From Citrus sinensis (Eukaryota > Streptophyta > Magnoliopsida > Sapindales > Rutaceae): a DNA stretch of 64,000 nt. Numbering within the stretch: position 1 is the stretch's first letter; every line of letters begins with the position of its first letter. Positions 1-12,356 of the stretch are shown here, piece after piece. Both the position numbers and the translations under genes were made by a program. The notes beneath the pieces were generated by a model that did no database searches, was not told the origin of the DNA, and worked only from the letters and a program-made list of their open reading frames with translations. The stretch spans positions 1,178,001-1,242,000 of the forward strand of contig NC_068563.1 in NCBI RefSeq assembly GCF_022201045.2. Direction: 5' to 3'.

Positions 1-392
1 AGCTTTATTTTAAAGATTAGTGCGTTGCTTTCTCTTGCTCATGATCACTTTTTAGAAGCAAGAATTTGGAGGGAATTGCTTTAACAAAGTCAGTGGCAGG
101 ATGGTCCATTGTTGAGAATGAATAGAATATTTCTTGGTATCGAATCCTTTTGAAATCCCATGGCTACAGTGTCTTTCAGGTAAGATTTTTTGGGCCGGCG
201 CCCGTTGCATTCACTTAGCTGAAATGTTTGAATTGACTTATGATGAATTGGCTAAAGCTATTTCTATCCTTGGAGTCAAATATTGTGTGCTTTCAATTTT
301 TGGATCACTTTCATCTGGGCCAGCTTAATTAATTTAGGAAATTGTTTGATTCACAATAACTTACTTCTATTATGATATTTTCTTGTTTGCAG

Positions 393-876
393 GAGAGCTG
401 GAACACCAAGGCCAATTTGGAATGCAGCTTCTCAAATTTTAATGGCAGTTGGCTACATTCTCATGGCTGTAGCCTTGCCTGGTTCACTATACATCGGCTC
501 AATCATAGTAGGCTTATGCTATGGAGTCCGTCTAGCTGTCACAGTCCCTACCGCTTCTGAACTATTTGGTCTCAAATACTATGGTCTAATCTACAATATC
601 TTAATCCTCAACCTTCCCCTTGGCTCCTTCCTTTTCTCTGGCCTGCTTGCTGGATACCTCTATGACGCACAAGCTACCCCGACTGCAGGAGGCGGCAACA
701 CTTGCGTCGGAGCTCACTGTTACCGACTTGTGTTCGTCATCATGGCTATGGCATGCATTGTTGGATTTGGTTTGGACATTTTACTTGCAGCTAAGACCAA
801 GAACATTTACACCAAGATTTACAGGAGCAGGAGATCGAAGAAATCGTCATCGTCGACAGAATCTAATGGACATTAA
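393..876 (+). CDS. Nodulin-like/NFD4-like MFS transporter, last exon (5' part missing)
   Basis: This is the C-terminal exon of a plant major facilitator superfamily protein of the nodulin-like/NUCLEAR FUSION DEFECTIVE 4-like group. It begins after an acceptor (TTTGCAG) at 391-392, with one base completing the preceding codon. It reads RAGTPRPIWNAASQ, then several hydrophobic membrane segments. Family landmarks include GLCYGVRLAVTVPTASELFG, LKYYGLIYN, a GAHCYR motif and a basic Ser/Lys-rich cytosolic tail ending at TAA 874-876. It is an integral membrane protein; the substrate is unknown. A good donor (CAG|GTAAGA) at 179/180 would join in phase, giving ATVSF before RRAGTPRP, but that frame meets a stop at 151-153. 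So the true upstream exon is either left of the window or decayed. Fold and family are well supported; whether the gene is intact cannot be judged here. Confidence 0.8.
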
Positions 877-2880
877 CACAATTTGAGCAGCAGTGATTGG
901 CCAAGAAGTAGGATTGATGAGCCTTTTTGCTCCGTGATATCCGAGTTTCGCGATTAGTCTGTTAGATGATGCCTTATCAATAAGGCGAGCATTGCCATAA
1001 TTATTATTATTTGTTGGACTCTCTATGTAAAGTACCGAGAAGATATGGTGTGATTTTGTGTTATACTTTTGTACTTGTATGTAACGCATTAGAGCTTGTG
1101 CATCTCTTTGTATTTTAAAAATTGTGAAATTTTTTTATTCCTTAATTATTATTATTTTTTTTTTTTGAAAAACTCGCTCATCAGACTGTCTAGCCCTGGC
1201 TAATAAACAATTTTAAAATTTCTCATAGCGATAAGCCCCAGGTGACCCAGTTCGCTGAAATCCCTCGTGAATGCACGAAGGCAGTAATAAAGTCCTTGAA
1301 GTTGGGCCTGCGATGAAGGAATGTGGTAAGCTAGTGGGTCGGATTTGTTTTATAGCGTATTTGAGGACATTCCTATACTGACCAATGGAAGATGAAACTT
1401 GAAGGTCACAAACTCATCAGTAATCAAAGAGCCTCCTGAGAAGTTACTAAGAAGGGTCCGCTCCATACAAAAAAAGCTCCTCGAAAATGAATTGTTGATG
1501 CAAGCAATAGGGGCTGAATTAGGTGGCGGCTTTTCCCATTTTGGTCATTGGAGGAACTCCCAACGTGAAATACAAAATTCAAAATGGAATTTAGGGCTTT
1601 AATTGAAATGTGGCTTATTTTAATGAAGCTATCTTACTACCATTGTCTGATATAACACCGCAATTTTTTTTTTTTGGGAATGAGCCTAATGGTATTTGTT
1701 AAACTTACAACGTGTGTAAGGATAGTTATAATCAATAAAGCTACGCTTATTTTACTATGATACTCGATCATAATATGTGTATACGAAATTTTATTAAGTG
1801 TAAATGAACAAACGTTGTAACTATTGTAACATTCATAAGTTTTGACTTGTAAGGCAAACTAGCTCAATTTTTCCAATGTGTAAAGTATCAATCAAGTAGA
1901 GCTCTCAACAACATTCAACCACGCGGATGAGGATCCAAGAAAGGCGTCTTTGGTGTTCAAAGGTTTGGTTTCTTTTCAGTTCAATATTTCATTTCATCTC
2001 CTACTACGGAAGGCACGGACTTGTGGGATATCATAGTACCATGCTTATAACGCAGCAGAGGAGTCATGGTCCACTGTAACATGCGCGCATGCAAAGTTTG
2101 AGCACTCACGGGAGCCTGTAGTAACAAAAGCTAGGACTTGAAACCATAGCGTGCGCATTTTCCTTTCACAGGAGGCACAATTATATGTTTTTTGCCATAC
2201 CCATTTGTCTACATATCACTTCCCATTAACTCAGTATCCATGATCCCTGGGAAACTTACTAATTATTAATTTCCATTAGAAAGCTAGTCTAAGGCAATGG
2301 CACAAAGTACGGGTCAAATGTTAAATATTGGACGTGTGTTTTGGCTCCTCCTTAAGTTTGACATATGCTTTGTTATTTCCAAGAATGCCCAAGGCTCTTA
2401 AACTGCTTTGACATCTAAAGTTTGATTCTTAAAATAATATTACGATCAATCTTACTTTGAGAAACATATTCTAGACTCTTCATTTGGCAATTAGCAGCTC
2501 TGTTACAACATTCCCATCAACACATGCAAGATAGCCTAATGATTAATGAAGGATTGATAAAGCCATATTAACAAAGTAATAAATGTCCACGTACACGCAC
2601 GGGAGTTAAGGATTGCTTGAACAAAGTGTCTGTAATGAATCCAAAACTGTACAAAAGTTATGCTAAAATACAAGCAAACGTACTCATTTTAAGTTCACAT
2701 GAGGCTTTCCTTTGCAAGTGAGCAGACACGGATTAACCACTCCAAATCTGCCACTGTTTCCCTCGTGAGCTGTGACCAATTCACCTCCTAAACCTCAGTA
2801 AGTGCACGGATCCCTTTCTCTCTGAAAACTCCATTATATTGACGGGGTCAACTTCAAGAAATGAGATGTTAAAATTCCAA
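877..2880. other. 3' UTR and intergenic region
   Basis: This stretch holds the MFS 3' flank, then AT-rich DNA. A short open frame at 1399-1602 on the plus strand encodes 67 residues with a basic Leu-rich stretch and matches no family I recognise. From about 2420 to the xylanase start the sequence resembles the upstream region of the second xylanase gene (about 5570-5969), so the promoter was duplicated along with the gene. Confidence 0.6.
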
Positions 2881-2887
2881 TATATAA
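2881..2887 (+). promoter_or_regulatory. TATA box of first GH10 gene
   Basis: TATATAA lies 40 bp before the ATG at 2927. The spacing implies a very short 5' leader. The second xylanase copy has an equivalent TATA at a similar distance. Confidence 0.5.
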
Positions 2888-2926
2888 GCACAAGTCAGCC
2901 TCTCTACTTTATATCAGCAGACGAAC

Positions 2927-5370
2927 ATGAAATACACTCCTACTTCTGCTGGATTCTTGATTTGTTTCGTTCTTTTAGGAGCTTCCTTGGCTGCTTCATA
3001 TGGTGCGGGTCTCTCTCATGTCTCAATGATTAATGCTTTCGTTATTACAAAGGGGGTTTTTGTTATGTTCAAAATTAATTAGTTGACTTGTTGAGAACTT
3101 TTCTTTTGCAGACGGGCCATTGTATGATTTTACTGCTTACACCGAGGTAAACATTTACATATGGTGATTAATATTATTAATAGTTTCTAGTTCTATTGTT
3201 CGACTGATATGCACAATGTTATTTGGCTGCAGTGTAAAGAGCTGCCAGAGCAGCCACTCTACAATGGAGGAATGCTCAAAAATCACCCTCCAGAAAATTT
3301 CAGTAGCATTGCCCACTTCTCGACTGGTTTCTATACACCAGCTTTCATATTGCACAATCTCACACCGGGCACCATCTACTGTTTCTCTAGTAAGAATCCT
3401 TATGTCTCCATGAATTTTTACTTGCCTATGCACGTCGCAAGGTACTGCAATTAATATGCTAATGCTTTCACCGGGGCAAAGCTTGATTCAGTGTCCTTGC
3501 AAAGGCGAATAAAATATGCACATTCTAGCCCCTTACATTAGATGTTGCAATGGTTCTTATTTTCTCTACTGCATAACAGTTTGGTTGAAGATTGAGGGTG
3601 CTAATTCGGCTCACGTAAGGGCAAGCCTAAAGACAGAGAACTCAGTGTACAATTGTGTAGGGTCTGCTGCTGCCAAACAAGGATGCTGGTCATTTCTCAA
3701 AGGCGGATTTGTTCTTGATTCGCCATCAAACTTATCTATATTATTCTTTCAGGTAATTTCGCAGCCGTAAAATCAAATATCACATCGCATATTACGCTTC
3801 TTAAGGCAAAATTGAGCAACGTATATTGTTTGGAGATGAAATTGACCCTTTTGCTTGTATGTTGATTATTTAGAATTCGGATGACAGGGATATCAATATA
3901 GCAGTTGCTAGCGCTTCGTTGCAGCCATTTACTGATGAGCAATGGAGGTTCAACCAGCAATATATAATTAACACTGTAATTACAAGTAACACTTGTTTAT
4001 TACTATGTAATTGTTGCAATATATCTTGTGCCAAAATCAGTCAAAATTTTAAAATGCCAAACACTTTCATATAGTTTCGTGATCTGTTAAATGGAAAACT
4101 AATTGCACAAATAACTCTGTTAAACAATACAGGAAAGGAAACGGGCTGTGACAATCCATGCAGCAGATGGAAGTGGAGATACATTACAAGGGGCAGAAAT
4201 CACAATAGAGCAGGTCTCAAAAGATTTTCCCTTTGGATCTGCAATTGCAAGTACAATTCTTGGAAACTTACCCTATCAGGTAACCTATTGCTTTAATTGA
4301 TTCAATGTAAAAGTCTTCGGAATTGCTATTATGTATCCCATGAAAGTCTTGTCACACTGCATTCTACAATAATGCGATTATTCTGATGGTTACAGAAATG
4401 GTTTGTTGAGCGATTCAATGCAGCTGTATTCGAAAACGAACTGAAATGGTATGCAACAGAACCAGAGCAAGGCAAGATCAACTACACTATAGCAGATCAG
4501 ATGATGGAATTTGTTAGATCTAATCAACTAATTGCCAGAGGCCACAATATATTCTGGGAAGATCCTAAATACACACCAGCATGGGTTCGCAATCTCACTG
4601 GTCCTGCACTACAATCAGCTGTCAACTCCCGGATACAAAGCCTGATGAACAAATACAAAGAAGAGTTCATACATTGGGATGTCAGCAATGAGATGCTTCA
4701 CTTCGATTTCTATGAGCAGCGACTAGGCCATGATGCAACCTTGCATTTCTACGAAACAGCACACCAATCAGACCCTTTAGCAACTCTATTCATGAATGAA
4801 TTCAACGTGGTGGAGACTTGCAGTGATGAGAACTCAACCGTCGATAGATACATTTCAAGACTAAGAGAACTGAAAAGGGGCGGGGTGTTGATGGATGGCA
4901 TAGGCCTAGAAAGTCACTTTACAGTTCCAAATCTTCCTCTCATGAGAGCTATCCTAGACAAACTGGCCACACTGAATCTCCCAATTTGGCTTACAGAAGT
5001 CGATATCAGCGGCAAACTCGATAAGGAAACACAGGCAGTTTACCTAGAGCAGGTATTAAGGGAAGGCTTCTCACATCCTTCAGTGAACGGAATAATGCTT
5101 TGGACAGCATTACATCCTAATGGGTGTTACCAAATGTGCCTGACTGATAATAATTTGCAGAATCTGCCTGCTGGTAACATAGTTGACAAACTTTTGAAGG
5201 AGTGGCAAACTGGTGAAGTAACGGGTCACACGGATGGCCATGGTTCATTTAGCTTTTACGGCTTCTTAGGTGAATACACAGTGAGTGTTAAGTATGGCAA
5301 TAGAACTGCAAACTCAACATTTTCGCTCTGTCAAGGCGATGAAACTAGACACGTTACCATTCGAGTGTAA
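2927..5370 (+). CDS. Secreted GH10 endo-1,4-beta-xylanase, copy A (7 exons, 554 aa)
   Basis: This is a glycoside hydrolase family 10 enzyme expected to cleave beta-1,4-xylan in the cell wall. Exons are 2927-3002, 3112-3146, 3233-3389, 3580-3752, 3874-3975, 4133-4279 and 4396-5370. All have GT-AG borders, and they sum to 555 codons including stop. Residues 1 to about 24 are a signal peptide (ending GASLAASY). Residues about 38-190 form a carbohydrate-binding (CBM22/galactose-binding-like) region with GGMLKN and WLKIEGAN motifs. The GH10 barrel starts near residue 225 (FNAAVFENELKW). The acid/base Glu is E329 in WDVSNEM and the nucleophile is E431 in WLTEVDIS. A C-terminal beta extension ends in HVTIRV. 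Length and architecture fit the plant CBM22-GH10 group. All catalytic motifs are present, so it looks functional. Confidence 0.92.
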
Positions 5371-5969
5371 GGCATAGCAGATTATAATTATATTGCAGTT
5401 GCATAATGGTTCGTATGTATGGTGCAATCTATTAGATCAATCCCTCAAATCAAACACAAACAATTATATCTCATCTGTAAGATCACCAAATCATGCTGTA
5501 GAGCTTAAGTCAACTTTTTGAAAAAGTTGCGATCCCTTTCAACATTTCGATTACAAAGTAGCAAGGGGTAATATTTTGATCGTACCTAGTTGTTTTGAAA
5601 ACCGTAATTGATTCATCATTTGGCAATTAGCAACTCCGTTTCAACATTTCCGACGATGCAAGAGAGGATCAGAGAATGATTTGTCTTTAAAATAAAGCCA
5701 AATTAATTGACAAACGAATAAATGTAATCGCATGCAATGGCAAATTGGAAATTAATTAAGTAATGTACTCTAAATAAGGATTACTTTGAAAAACACGTGT
5801 AATTATTTTAATTTAGTCCACATAATGAAGCTCCTGTTTGCATGTGAGCAGGAGCTGGATTGCTCAGAATCTGCCACTATTTCCGGCCTCGTGACCAATC
5901 GCCAATCTCCATTAATTTCTCTATATATTATAACACAAATAAGCGCTCTGTTTATCTCAGCATACGAAC
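5371..5969. promoter_or_regulatory. Spacer and duplicated promoter of GH10 copy B
   Basis: This spacer separates the tandem xylanase genes. From about 5570 it is recognisably related to 2420-2926. Shared pieces include the block TCATTTGGCAATTAGCA and a later block around AATCTGCCACT. A TATA-like CTATATATTA at 5921-5930 sits about 40 bp before the ATG of copy B, as in copy A. Confidence 0.6.
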
Positions 5970-8354
5970 ATGAATCACACTCTTACTTCCACTGGCTTCT
6001 TGGTTTTTTCCATTATTATTGGAGCGTCCTTGGCTGCTTCATATGGTTCAGCTCTCTCTCACTGCTTGATACTTAATGTTATGATTACAAATAGGTTTGT
6101 TAATGTCATCATTTTGTTTACATTTGTTAACTTGTTGAGAACTTTGGTGTTGCAGACCGGCCACTATACGATTTTACTGCATACACTGAGGTAAATTTTT
6201 TTTTTTGGGTAATTAATAAGTGCTTTGATTGAACTTGCTGTGCCTAGTAAGTTGCATTGCTTGATTGAAGTACATATATGTATATATGCACATATCTTGC
6301 TTGGCTGCAGTGTAAAGAGTCACCTGAGAAGCCACTTTATGATGGAGGAATGCTGAGAAAGCAGTCCCTGAAAAATCCCAGCTGGGTTGCCTACTCTGAG
6401 ACTAGTTTCTATACACCGGCTTTCATATTGCATAATCTCACACAGGGAACCATATACTGCTTTTCTAGTGAGAATCATTTTTATTCGACAATTAACGCAT
6501 TGTTATCAAATCTATAGCCTATGTTACACAAGATTGTCCAATTTATAACTTTATATGGTTATGCTTGCACCAGGGGTATCAAATCTATAGCCTACTTTAA
6601 AACAGTTTGGGTTAAGATTGAGGGTGCCAACTCGGCTGACATACGCGCAAGCCTAGAGACAGAAAACGAGTTGTATGATTGTGTTGGATCTGTGACTGCC
6701 AAACAAGGATGCTGGTCATTTCTTAAAGGTGGATTTGTTCTTGATTCATCATCAAACTTATCTCTACTATTCTTTCAGGTAAAATACATCAGATTGAATA
6801 TTACTCTTCTTTAGGTTGGCATTAGTGCAAAAATGAGCAAAATACATTGTTTGAAGATGAAGCTGAACCTTTTGCTTGTATGTTGATTATTCAGAATTCG
6901 GATGACAGAGATATCAATATAGCTGTTGCTAGCGCTTCACTGCAGCCGTTTACTGAACATCAATGGAGATTCAACCAGCAATATATAATCAACACTGTAA
7001 TAACTAGTAACACTTCTTTACTACGCTGTATTTGCTAATACAAATAATCAAAGTAAGATACTGACCTTCGAAAAAAGAAGAGACTTATAAAAACCAAGAG
7101 GAACTCTTTTAGCATTTATAAGAAATTAGAGCGTCAAATTCCAAAACTATTAAATGGTTCTGTTATATGAAAGACTTATTTCATAAACACTAAAGAGGAA
7201 CCCTCTCAAATGTATACAGGAAAGGAAACGTGCTGTGACAATGCATGTAACCAATGGACATGGAGATATACTGCAAGGAGCAGTAATCAAAATAAAGCAA
7301 GTCTCAAAGGATTTCCCACTTGGATCGGCAATAGCAAGCACCATTCTTGGAAATTTACCTTATCAGGTACAATAGCGAGTACAACGAACAGTCTTTGAAA
7401 TTGAAATTATGAAGGAATCAACGTGTCGTATTACATTGTGAGCTAATTCTAATGTGATTATTTTAATTATCACAGAAATGGTTTGTTAAGCGATTCAATG
7501 CAGCTGTGTTTGAAAATGAGCTGAAGTGGTATGCAACAGAAGCAGAACAAGGCAAGGTCAACTACACTGTAGCAGATCAGATGATGGAATTTGTTAGAGC
7601 CAATAAACTAATTGTTAGAGGCCACAATATATTCTGGGAAAATCCAAAATACAATCCAACTTGGGTTCGTAATCTTACAGGATTCCAACTACAATCAGCT
7701 GTCAACTCCCGGATACAAAGCCTAATGAACAAATACAAGGAAGAATTCATACACTGGGATGTTAGCAATGAGATCCTTCATTTTGATTTTTATGAGCAAC
7801 GTCTTGGCCCTAAAGCAGCCTTGCATTTCTTCCAAACAGCACACCAGTCAGATCCTTTGGCAACACTATTCATGAATGAATACAATGTGGTGGAGACTTG
7901 CAGTGATGTGAATTCAATGGTTGATAGCTACATTTCAAGACTACGAGAACTCAGACGCAGTGGAGTGTCAACGGATGGCATAGGCCTACAAGGTCACTTT
8001 ACAGTCCCAAATCTTCCACTCATGAGAGCTATTATAGACAAAATGACAACGCTAAAACTCCCCATTTGGCTTACAGAAGTCGATATTAGCAGCAAACTCA
8101 GTAAGGAAAAACAGGCAGTTTATCTAGAGCAAGTATTGAGGGAAGGTTTCTCACATCCTTCTGTGAGTGGGATAATGCTTTGGGCAGCATTACATCCTAA
8201 TGGGTGTTACCAAATGTGTCTGACAGATAATAATTTGCAAAATCTACCTGCTGGTGATGTGGTTGATAAGCTTTTGAAGGAATGTCAAACCGGGGAAGTA
8301 ACCGGTCACACTGATGCCCATGGTTCGTACAGCTTTTACGGCTTCTTAGGTTAA
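5970..8354 (+). CDS. Secreted GH10 endo-1,4-beta-xylanase, copy B, C-terminally truncated (7 exons, 522 aa)
   Basis: Tandem duplicate of the upstream xylanase. Exons are 5970-6045, 6156-6190, 6311-6467, 6606-6778, 6895-6996, 7220-7366 and 7476-8354. The first six match copy A base-for-base in length (76, 35, 157, 173, 102 and 147). The signal peptide, CBM22-like region, WDVSNEI acid/base Glu (E329) and WLTEVDIS nucleophile (E431) are retained. The last exon stops at TAA 8352-8354, where copy A has GAA after GFLG. The downstream 31 codons remain open to the ancestral TAA at 8448-8450. The product therefore lacks the last 32 residues of the C-terminal beta segment but keeps the full catalytic barrel. 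It also has Cys for Trp in KLLKECQTGEV. Activity is possible but uncertain. Confidence 0.88.
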
Positions 8355-8450
8355 TACAAAGTGAGTGTTAAGTATGGCAATAGAACTGCAAACTCAACAT
8401 TTTCGCTCTGTCGAGGCGATGAAACTAGACATGTTACCATTCGATTATAA
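8355..8450 (+). pseudogene. Orphaned coding tail of GH10 copy B
   Basis: In-frame continuation after the premature stop. It encodes 31 residues closely matching the end of copy A (YKVSVKYGNRTANSTFSLC and HVTIRL), then the ancestral TAA. No frameshift has accumulated, so the nonsense change looks recent or read-through is tolerated. Confidence 0.85.
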
Positions 8451-9341
8451 GCAACAGCAGATAATATAGCAGTTGCATAAGTAGCTCATAGTTCATTGCC
8501 TCAACTCAAAACACCAAATCAAATAAATTTCAACTGTAAAATCACCGAGTTATTCTGTAGATCTAACACAGAATGGATGGTTTAAAATGTGAATGGCACA
8601 GCAATGACTTTGAATCAGAAAAGTTGAATGGCAATCATCACGGTTCCAAATAGAAGCCAGCTTCATATTACCGTATCTAAGGACAATGATCACAATTTAA
8701 GGCTTTATTCTAATCTTATTTAGAATTTTTTCTTTTTTCTGTACAAAGATAAGATATTACATTAGGGTTTGGCCCACAAGAATGTGATATTCCGATAGTG
8801 TTCACCAAAGTCTTGACTTTCAAACATCAATGATTCATTGCACAAGCACAACCCCACCAAACAAAGCTGTAAGGTTACCCCATAGCCAACAAAAAAGCAA
8901 AAGCACCACCACAAAACTTGCTACAATGGGAATCAATCTCTCAGCAAACAATCTTGTTTATGTATTCACATTACACAAATCAAAACAAGTCTCTCTCTCT
9001 CTCTTGTTACTTTACAAATTGTTGAACCTAGACAAGAAAAAGAAATTGTCAAAATACCATCAAAGATCTTTCAATTGATTCTGCTTTGTTTGCTTTTTAA
9101 CCCTAAAAATAAAAGCTCGAGTGTGAATGGGGAAAAAAAAAGCACCTTATCTTCTCAGAATTATGCAGTAACAAACATTGAAAATTTTTCAGAATCTTGA
9201 AGGGGATGGTGGGTGGTGTTTTACATGTGGAATGAGAATCTAGTCAGCTTTCTTAACAACGGCTGCAAAAACATGCAAGGAAAGAATTCACATCAAAGAA
9301 CAAAAACCCCTTAATTAATTTTGAAGTATAGAGAGACATAA
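8451..9341. other. Convergent intergenic region
   Basis: This lies between the 3' ends of the xylanase gene (plus) and the thaumatin-like gene (minus). It probably holds both 3' UTRs. A short CT repeat lies near 8991. The open frame at 8830-9078 is low-complexity and unconvincing. Confidence 0.5.
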
Positions 9342-11082
9342 CTACAAGTACCCAAATGAAAACACAAAAGAGGAGAAAGCTGCAAAGGCCACAAGTGAAA
9401 TTTGTAGAGCACTAATTGAAGCTGTTCTTGTTGAATCCCCCATGGCCAAACCGGCTAAATATGACCCATCTGCTAGCATCGCATCTCCAGATGCTGACCC
9501 AGATCCAGTAACTGTACCGGTCCCGGTTCCAGCACCGGAACCCGGATACCCTGAGCCGGATCCGTCAGCTGAGTACTCTAACCCCGATCCTGCACCCTGC
9601 TGCTGTGATGTGGCTCCAGCCACTGGAGTTGAATAACTTGAAGATTTCTGACTGCAAAATAGACATCGAGACAGAATTCATGAATCAGTCTTGCAGGATG
9701 TGTAATTGATGCTCAGAATCTTTAGTTAAAAATTAAGTACACTTGAATCTAACACATTTATGACATTGATAGCATCATTAACTACACCCATAATCTTTAA
9801 AAAAAAATTAAAACATAAAAAATTAAAATCATAATAAAGGGAATCTTTGGCATTTCCAGTTGGCCACCACCATGGGTGTCGAGTAACAATTAACAAACAA
9901 ACTTGTAGTACGTAATCAAACCGCTATGAAAAAGTTCAAAAAGTAAAGCTTAATAATCACAAATTAGATGCTAAAAATGATTAAATAAAATAGCAACCCA
10001 CCCATTAAAGAAAAGAAAAAGACTGAAAAGCAGATAATAGGAGCTTACCTAGGAGAAGAGGAAGGGCAAAACGTCACCGTATAGTCGGCACCAGTGCAGG
10101 TGAAAGTGCTCGTAGCATCATCGTAAGCGTAGCTGTAAGATTTCGGACAGGCAGACTTAAACACCTGAGAATAAACTGACGGCTTACACGTGGCGGGTGT
10201 ATTAAACGCGCCACTGCAACAGTACTCGGCACTCCCAAACGCCTCACACGCGCTCTTGCAAGCGTCGCCCTCGCCGACCCTCAACTCAGCCGGACACTGC
10301 CGGTTCACGTCCGTGGAGCAACCCGTCGTAGAGCAGAGACCCGACCCGCCCGAACTCTCCACAATCATGGGCAAGTTGTACCCGTCGACAAGGCTGACGT
10401 CATAGAAGTCCTGCCCGCCCGACCCGAGAGTGAACTCCGCGAGAGTCGCGGGCGGGGCGGCTCCGAGACCGTTGCATTCAACCTGGCCCGAGCCGCAGTC
10501 CCCTGTGAGGCATGACCCGGATCCGGATCCGTCGAAGTTACAGCGGGTTCGCCCCCAGAACCGGCCAGACCAGCCTGTAGGGGCTACGAAAGAGCGGGAG
10601 GAGTCCTGTGGGAGCTCGAATCCCGTGCTGTCGAGTCTAGGGCTGCCCGCATTGGCGAGAATTCCCGGCCATATCGTGTAGTCACATTTGTTAACAAATG
10701 TAAAGGTAGCACTTAATACACCTGCCAAAAACATTAAAAAAAAAAGCCCAGAAAAAAATTAAATTTTTTTGTTATTGTTATGACAAATGTGAAAAACTAA
10801 GCTAAAAAACTTAAATGCTAGAGGTTTTTTTTTGTCTTTTTTAAATTAAAATAGCCCCAAGAAAATAATATTTTTGGTTAAAAGATAATGCAGCATGAAA
10901 ACACGAAGACCATGTAGTAGAAAAATGCCACAAGCTGTTACTATGTGAGTGTGCGAGAGAAGGTTAGCTATGAAGGGAAGATGAGCAATGTGTTTTGTTT
11001 TCGGTGGGTTACCTTGAGAAGTTGCAAGAAGAACAATGAGGGGAAGAATGAGAGAGGTGGAGGTACAAGAGGGGAGATCCAT
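9342..11082 (-). CDS. Thaumatin-like protein with GPI-anchor-type tail (3 exons, 350 aa)
   Basis: This is a pathogenesis-related family 5/thaumatin-like protein, secreted to the wall or plasma-membrane surface. Exons in transcript order are 11082-11013 (signal peptide MDLPSCTSTSLILPLIVLLA), 10721-10049 and 9651-9342. Phases join as Q-G-VLSATFTF and FCPSSSP-S-QKSSS. The thaumatin domain has all 16 cysteines. It also has the usual acidic-cleft context: an Arg in the GRTRC region, Glu in PATLAEF, and Asp in DFYDVSLVDGYN and STDVN. The last exon adds a Gly/Ser/Thr-rich spacer, then a small-residue site and a hydrophobic C-terminus (ISLVAFAAFSSFVFSFGYL), typical of GPI-anchored members. An in-frame ATG at 11106 would add eight residues (MQKTTTLF). 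The function in defence or development is not evident from sequence. Confidence 0.92.
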
Positions 11083-11105
11083 GAAAAGGGTGGTTGTTTT
11101 TTGCA

Positions 11106-11204
11106 TCAAGTTGTTGCTTGATTTGGGTTTTGGCTGAAGTGGAGATGACAATGAAGGGTGGTGATGCAAGGGTTTGGGATTGAGGGTACAATGGCAATGC
11201 CCAT
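11106..11204 (-). promoter_or_regulatory. Possible upstream ORF before the thaumatin-like gene
   Basis: In the region likely to be 5' leader, a 32-codon ORF starts at ATG 11204. It ends in TGA (11108-11106), whose last base is the first base of the in-frame ATG at 11106. It could influence which thaumatin start is used. No transcript start is known, so this is tentative. Confidence 0.3.
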
Positions 11205-12356
11205 AAACAAGTGGGAGTGTTTTTCTTGGGAGAGATGGGAAAGTGAAGTGACAGAGTGAGTGAGTGAGGGTTAGTCCAAAATAGCTGTATTGTGTTATTA
11301 ATAGTACTCTTTTTTTCTTTTTTCTCTTTTTAAACCAGTTCTTCTGAGTTCTGTCTTCCAGGTTACTGTTTTCTGTCTTGTTTTTTAGTGTTGTGGTGTT
11401 TGATAATATTGTATATTGATCGCATTTCATTAAATTTGTTTTCATAGCATATCTTTTCCCTAAACTTTGCAAAATTACATTTATTGTCTTCTGCACATGA
11501 ATCCAACCGGCAGCAGCTATCCACTAGTCAATGATTCAAATGGATTAGGGCTTTGGCGGAGCGAGAGTGCGACCTCGATTCTCTTCTCATCTATAAATAA
11601 CTTGAACTCTGAGCACATTTCAATTTTGTTAGTGTAGATTTTAAAATTATACGAAATTACATTTCTTAATAGCCCTATTAAATTTCCTAAAGTTTTGACT
11701 TTGGCAAAATTGGTGTGGTAAATTTTTTTAAAATTTGTTTATTTCACAACTTTCTCTACTTTGATATAAGCTTTTAATAGTTAATAGGGTATACACACAC
11801 ACGATTTATTAAATAAGTACTACACTTCTTTTAACATTATAACTTTAATATTTTAATAAAAAAGACAATGATATACAATATTTCATAAATCTTACTATAT
11901 AAATAAAAGGCTATTTAAACTTATGTTTATTTTAGTTATTACATAATAAAATAATATTTTCATAATAAAATTTACCAAATGTTGTATTACTTTTTAAATT
12001 GATGGTAACTACAGTAACATAATTTATTAGGCACTAAATTATATTTTTAATCAAACGCTTATTTATATGCACAGTAAAAGTAACTTATTTCGTTCGCTGC
12101 CATAGTTTTAAACTAATCTTAAATAAAGGTTATTTGTAGGAGAATTTCCGTTATTTGCACTGTTAATCGTTGTGCTGATTAAAACTACTTTTGATAAGTT
12201 TCTATTATTATATTATTTGAGTTACAACATGAAATTAAAAAAGAAAGTGTTGAGTTTCTACAAATATTTTCTTGTATAATAATAATATTATGAATCATAA
12301 AGGTTGAATTTCAATTTAAATCCTAATTATTTTGTGTCGTTTACTTACTAAATAAT
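11205..12356. other. Promoter side of thaumatin-like gene and AT-rich intergenic DNA
   Basis: No credible gene. The long minus open frame covering 10846-11496 is only the signal-peptide exon extended through intron and leader. From 11640 the sequence is very AT-rich. Confidence 0.5.

Noticed and set aside
1399..1602. 67-residue plus frame with basic Leu-rich stretch
   Set aside because: Could be a fragment of a decayed gene, but no homology is evident and there is no continuation on either side.
10846..11496. 216-residue minus-strand frame
   Set aside because: It is the signal-peptide exon of the thaumatin-like gene read through its intron and leader. Only 11013-11082 is supported as coding.
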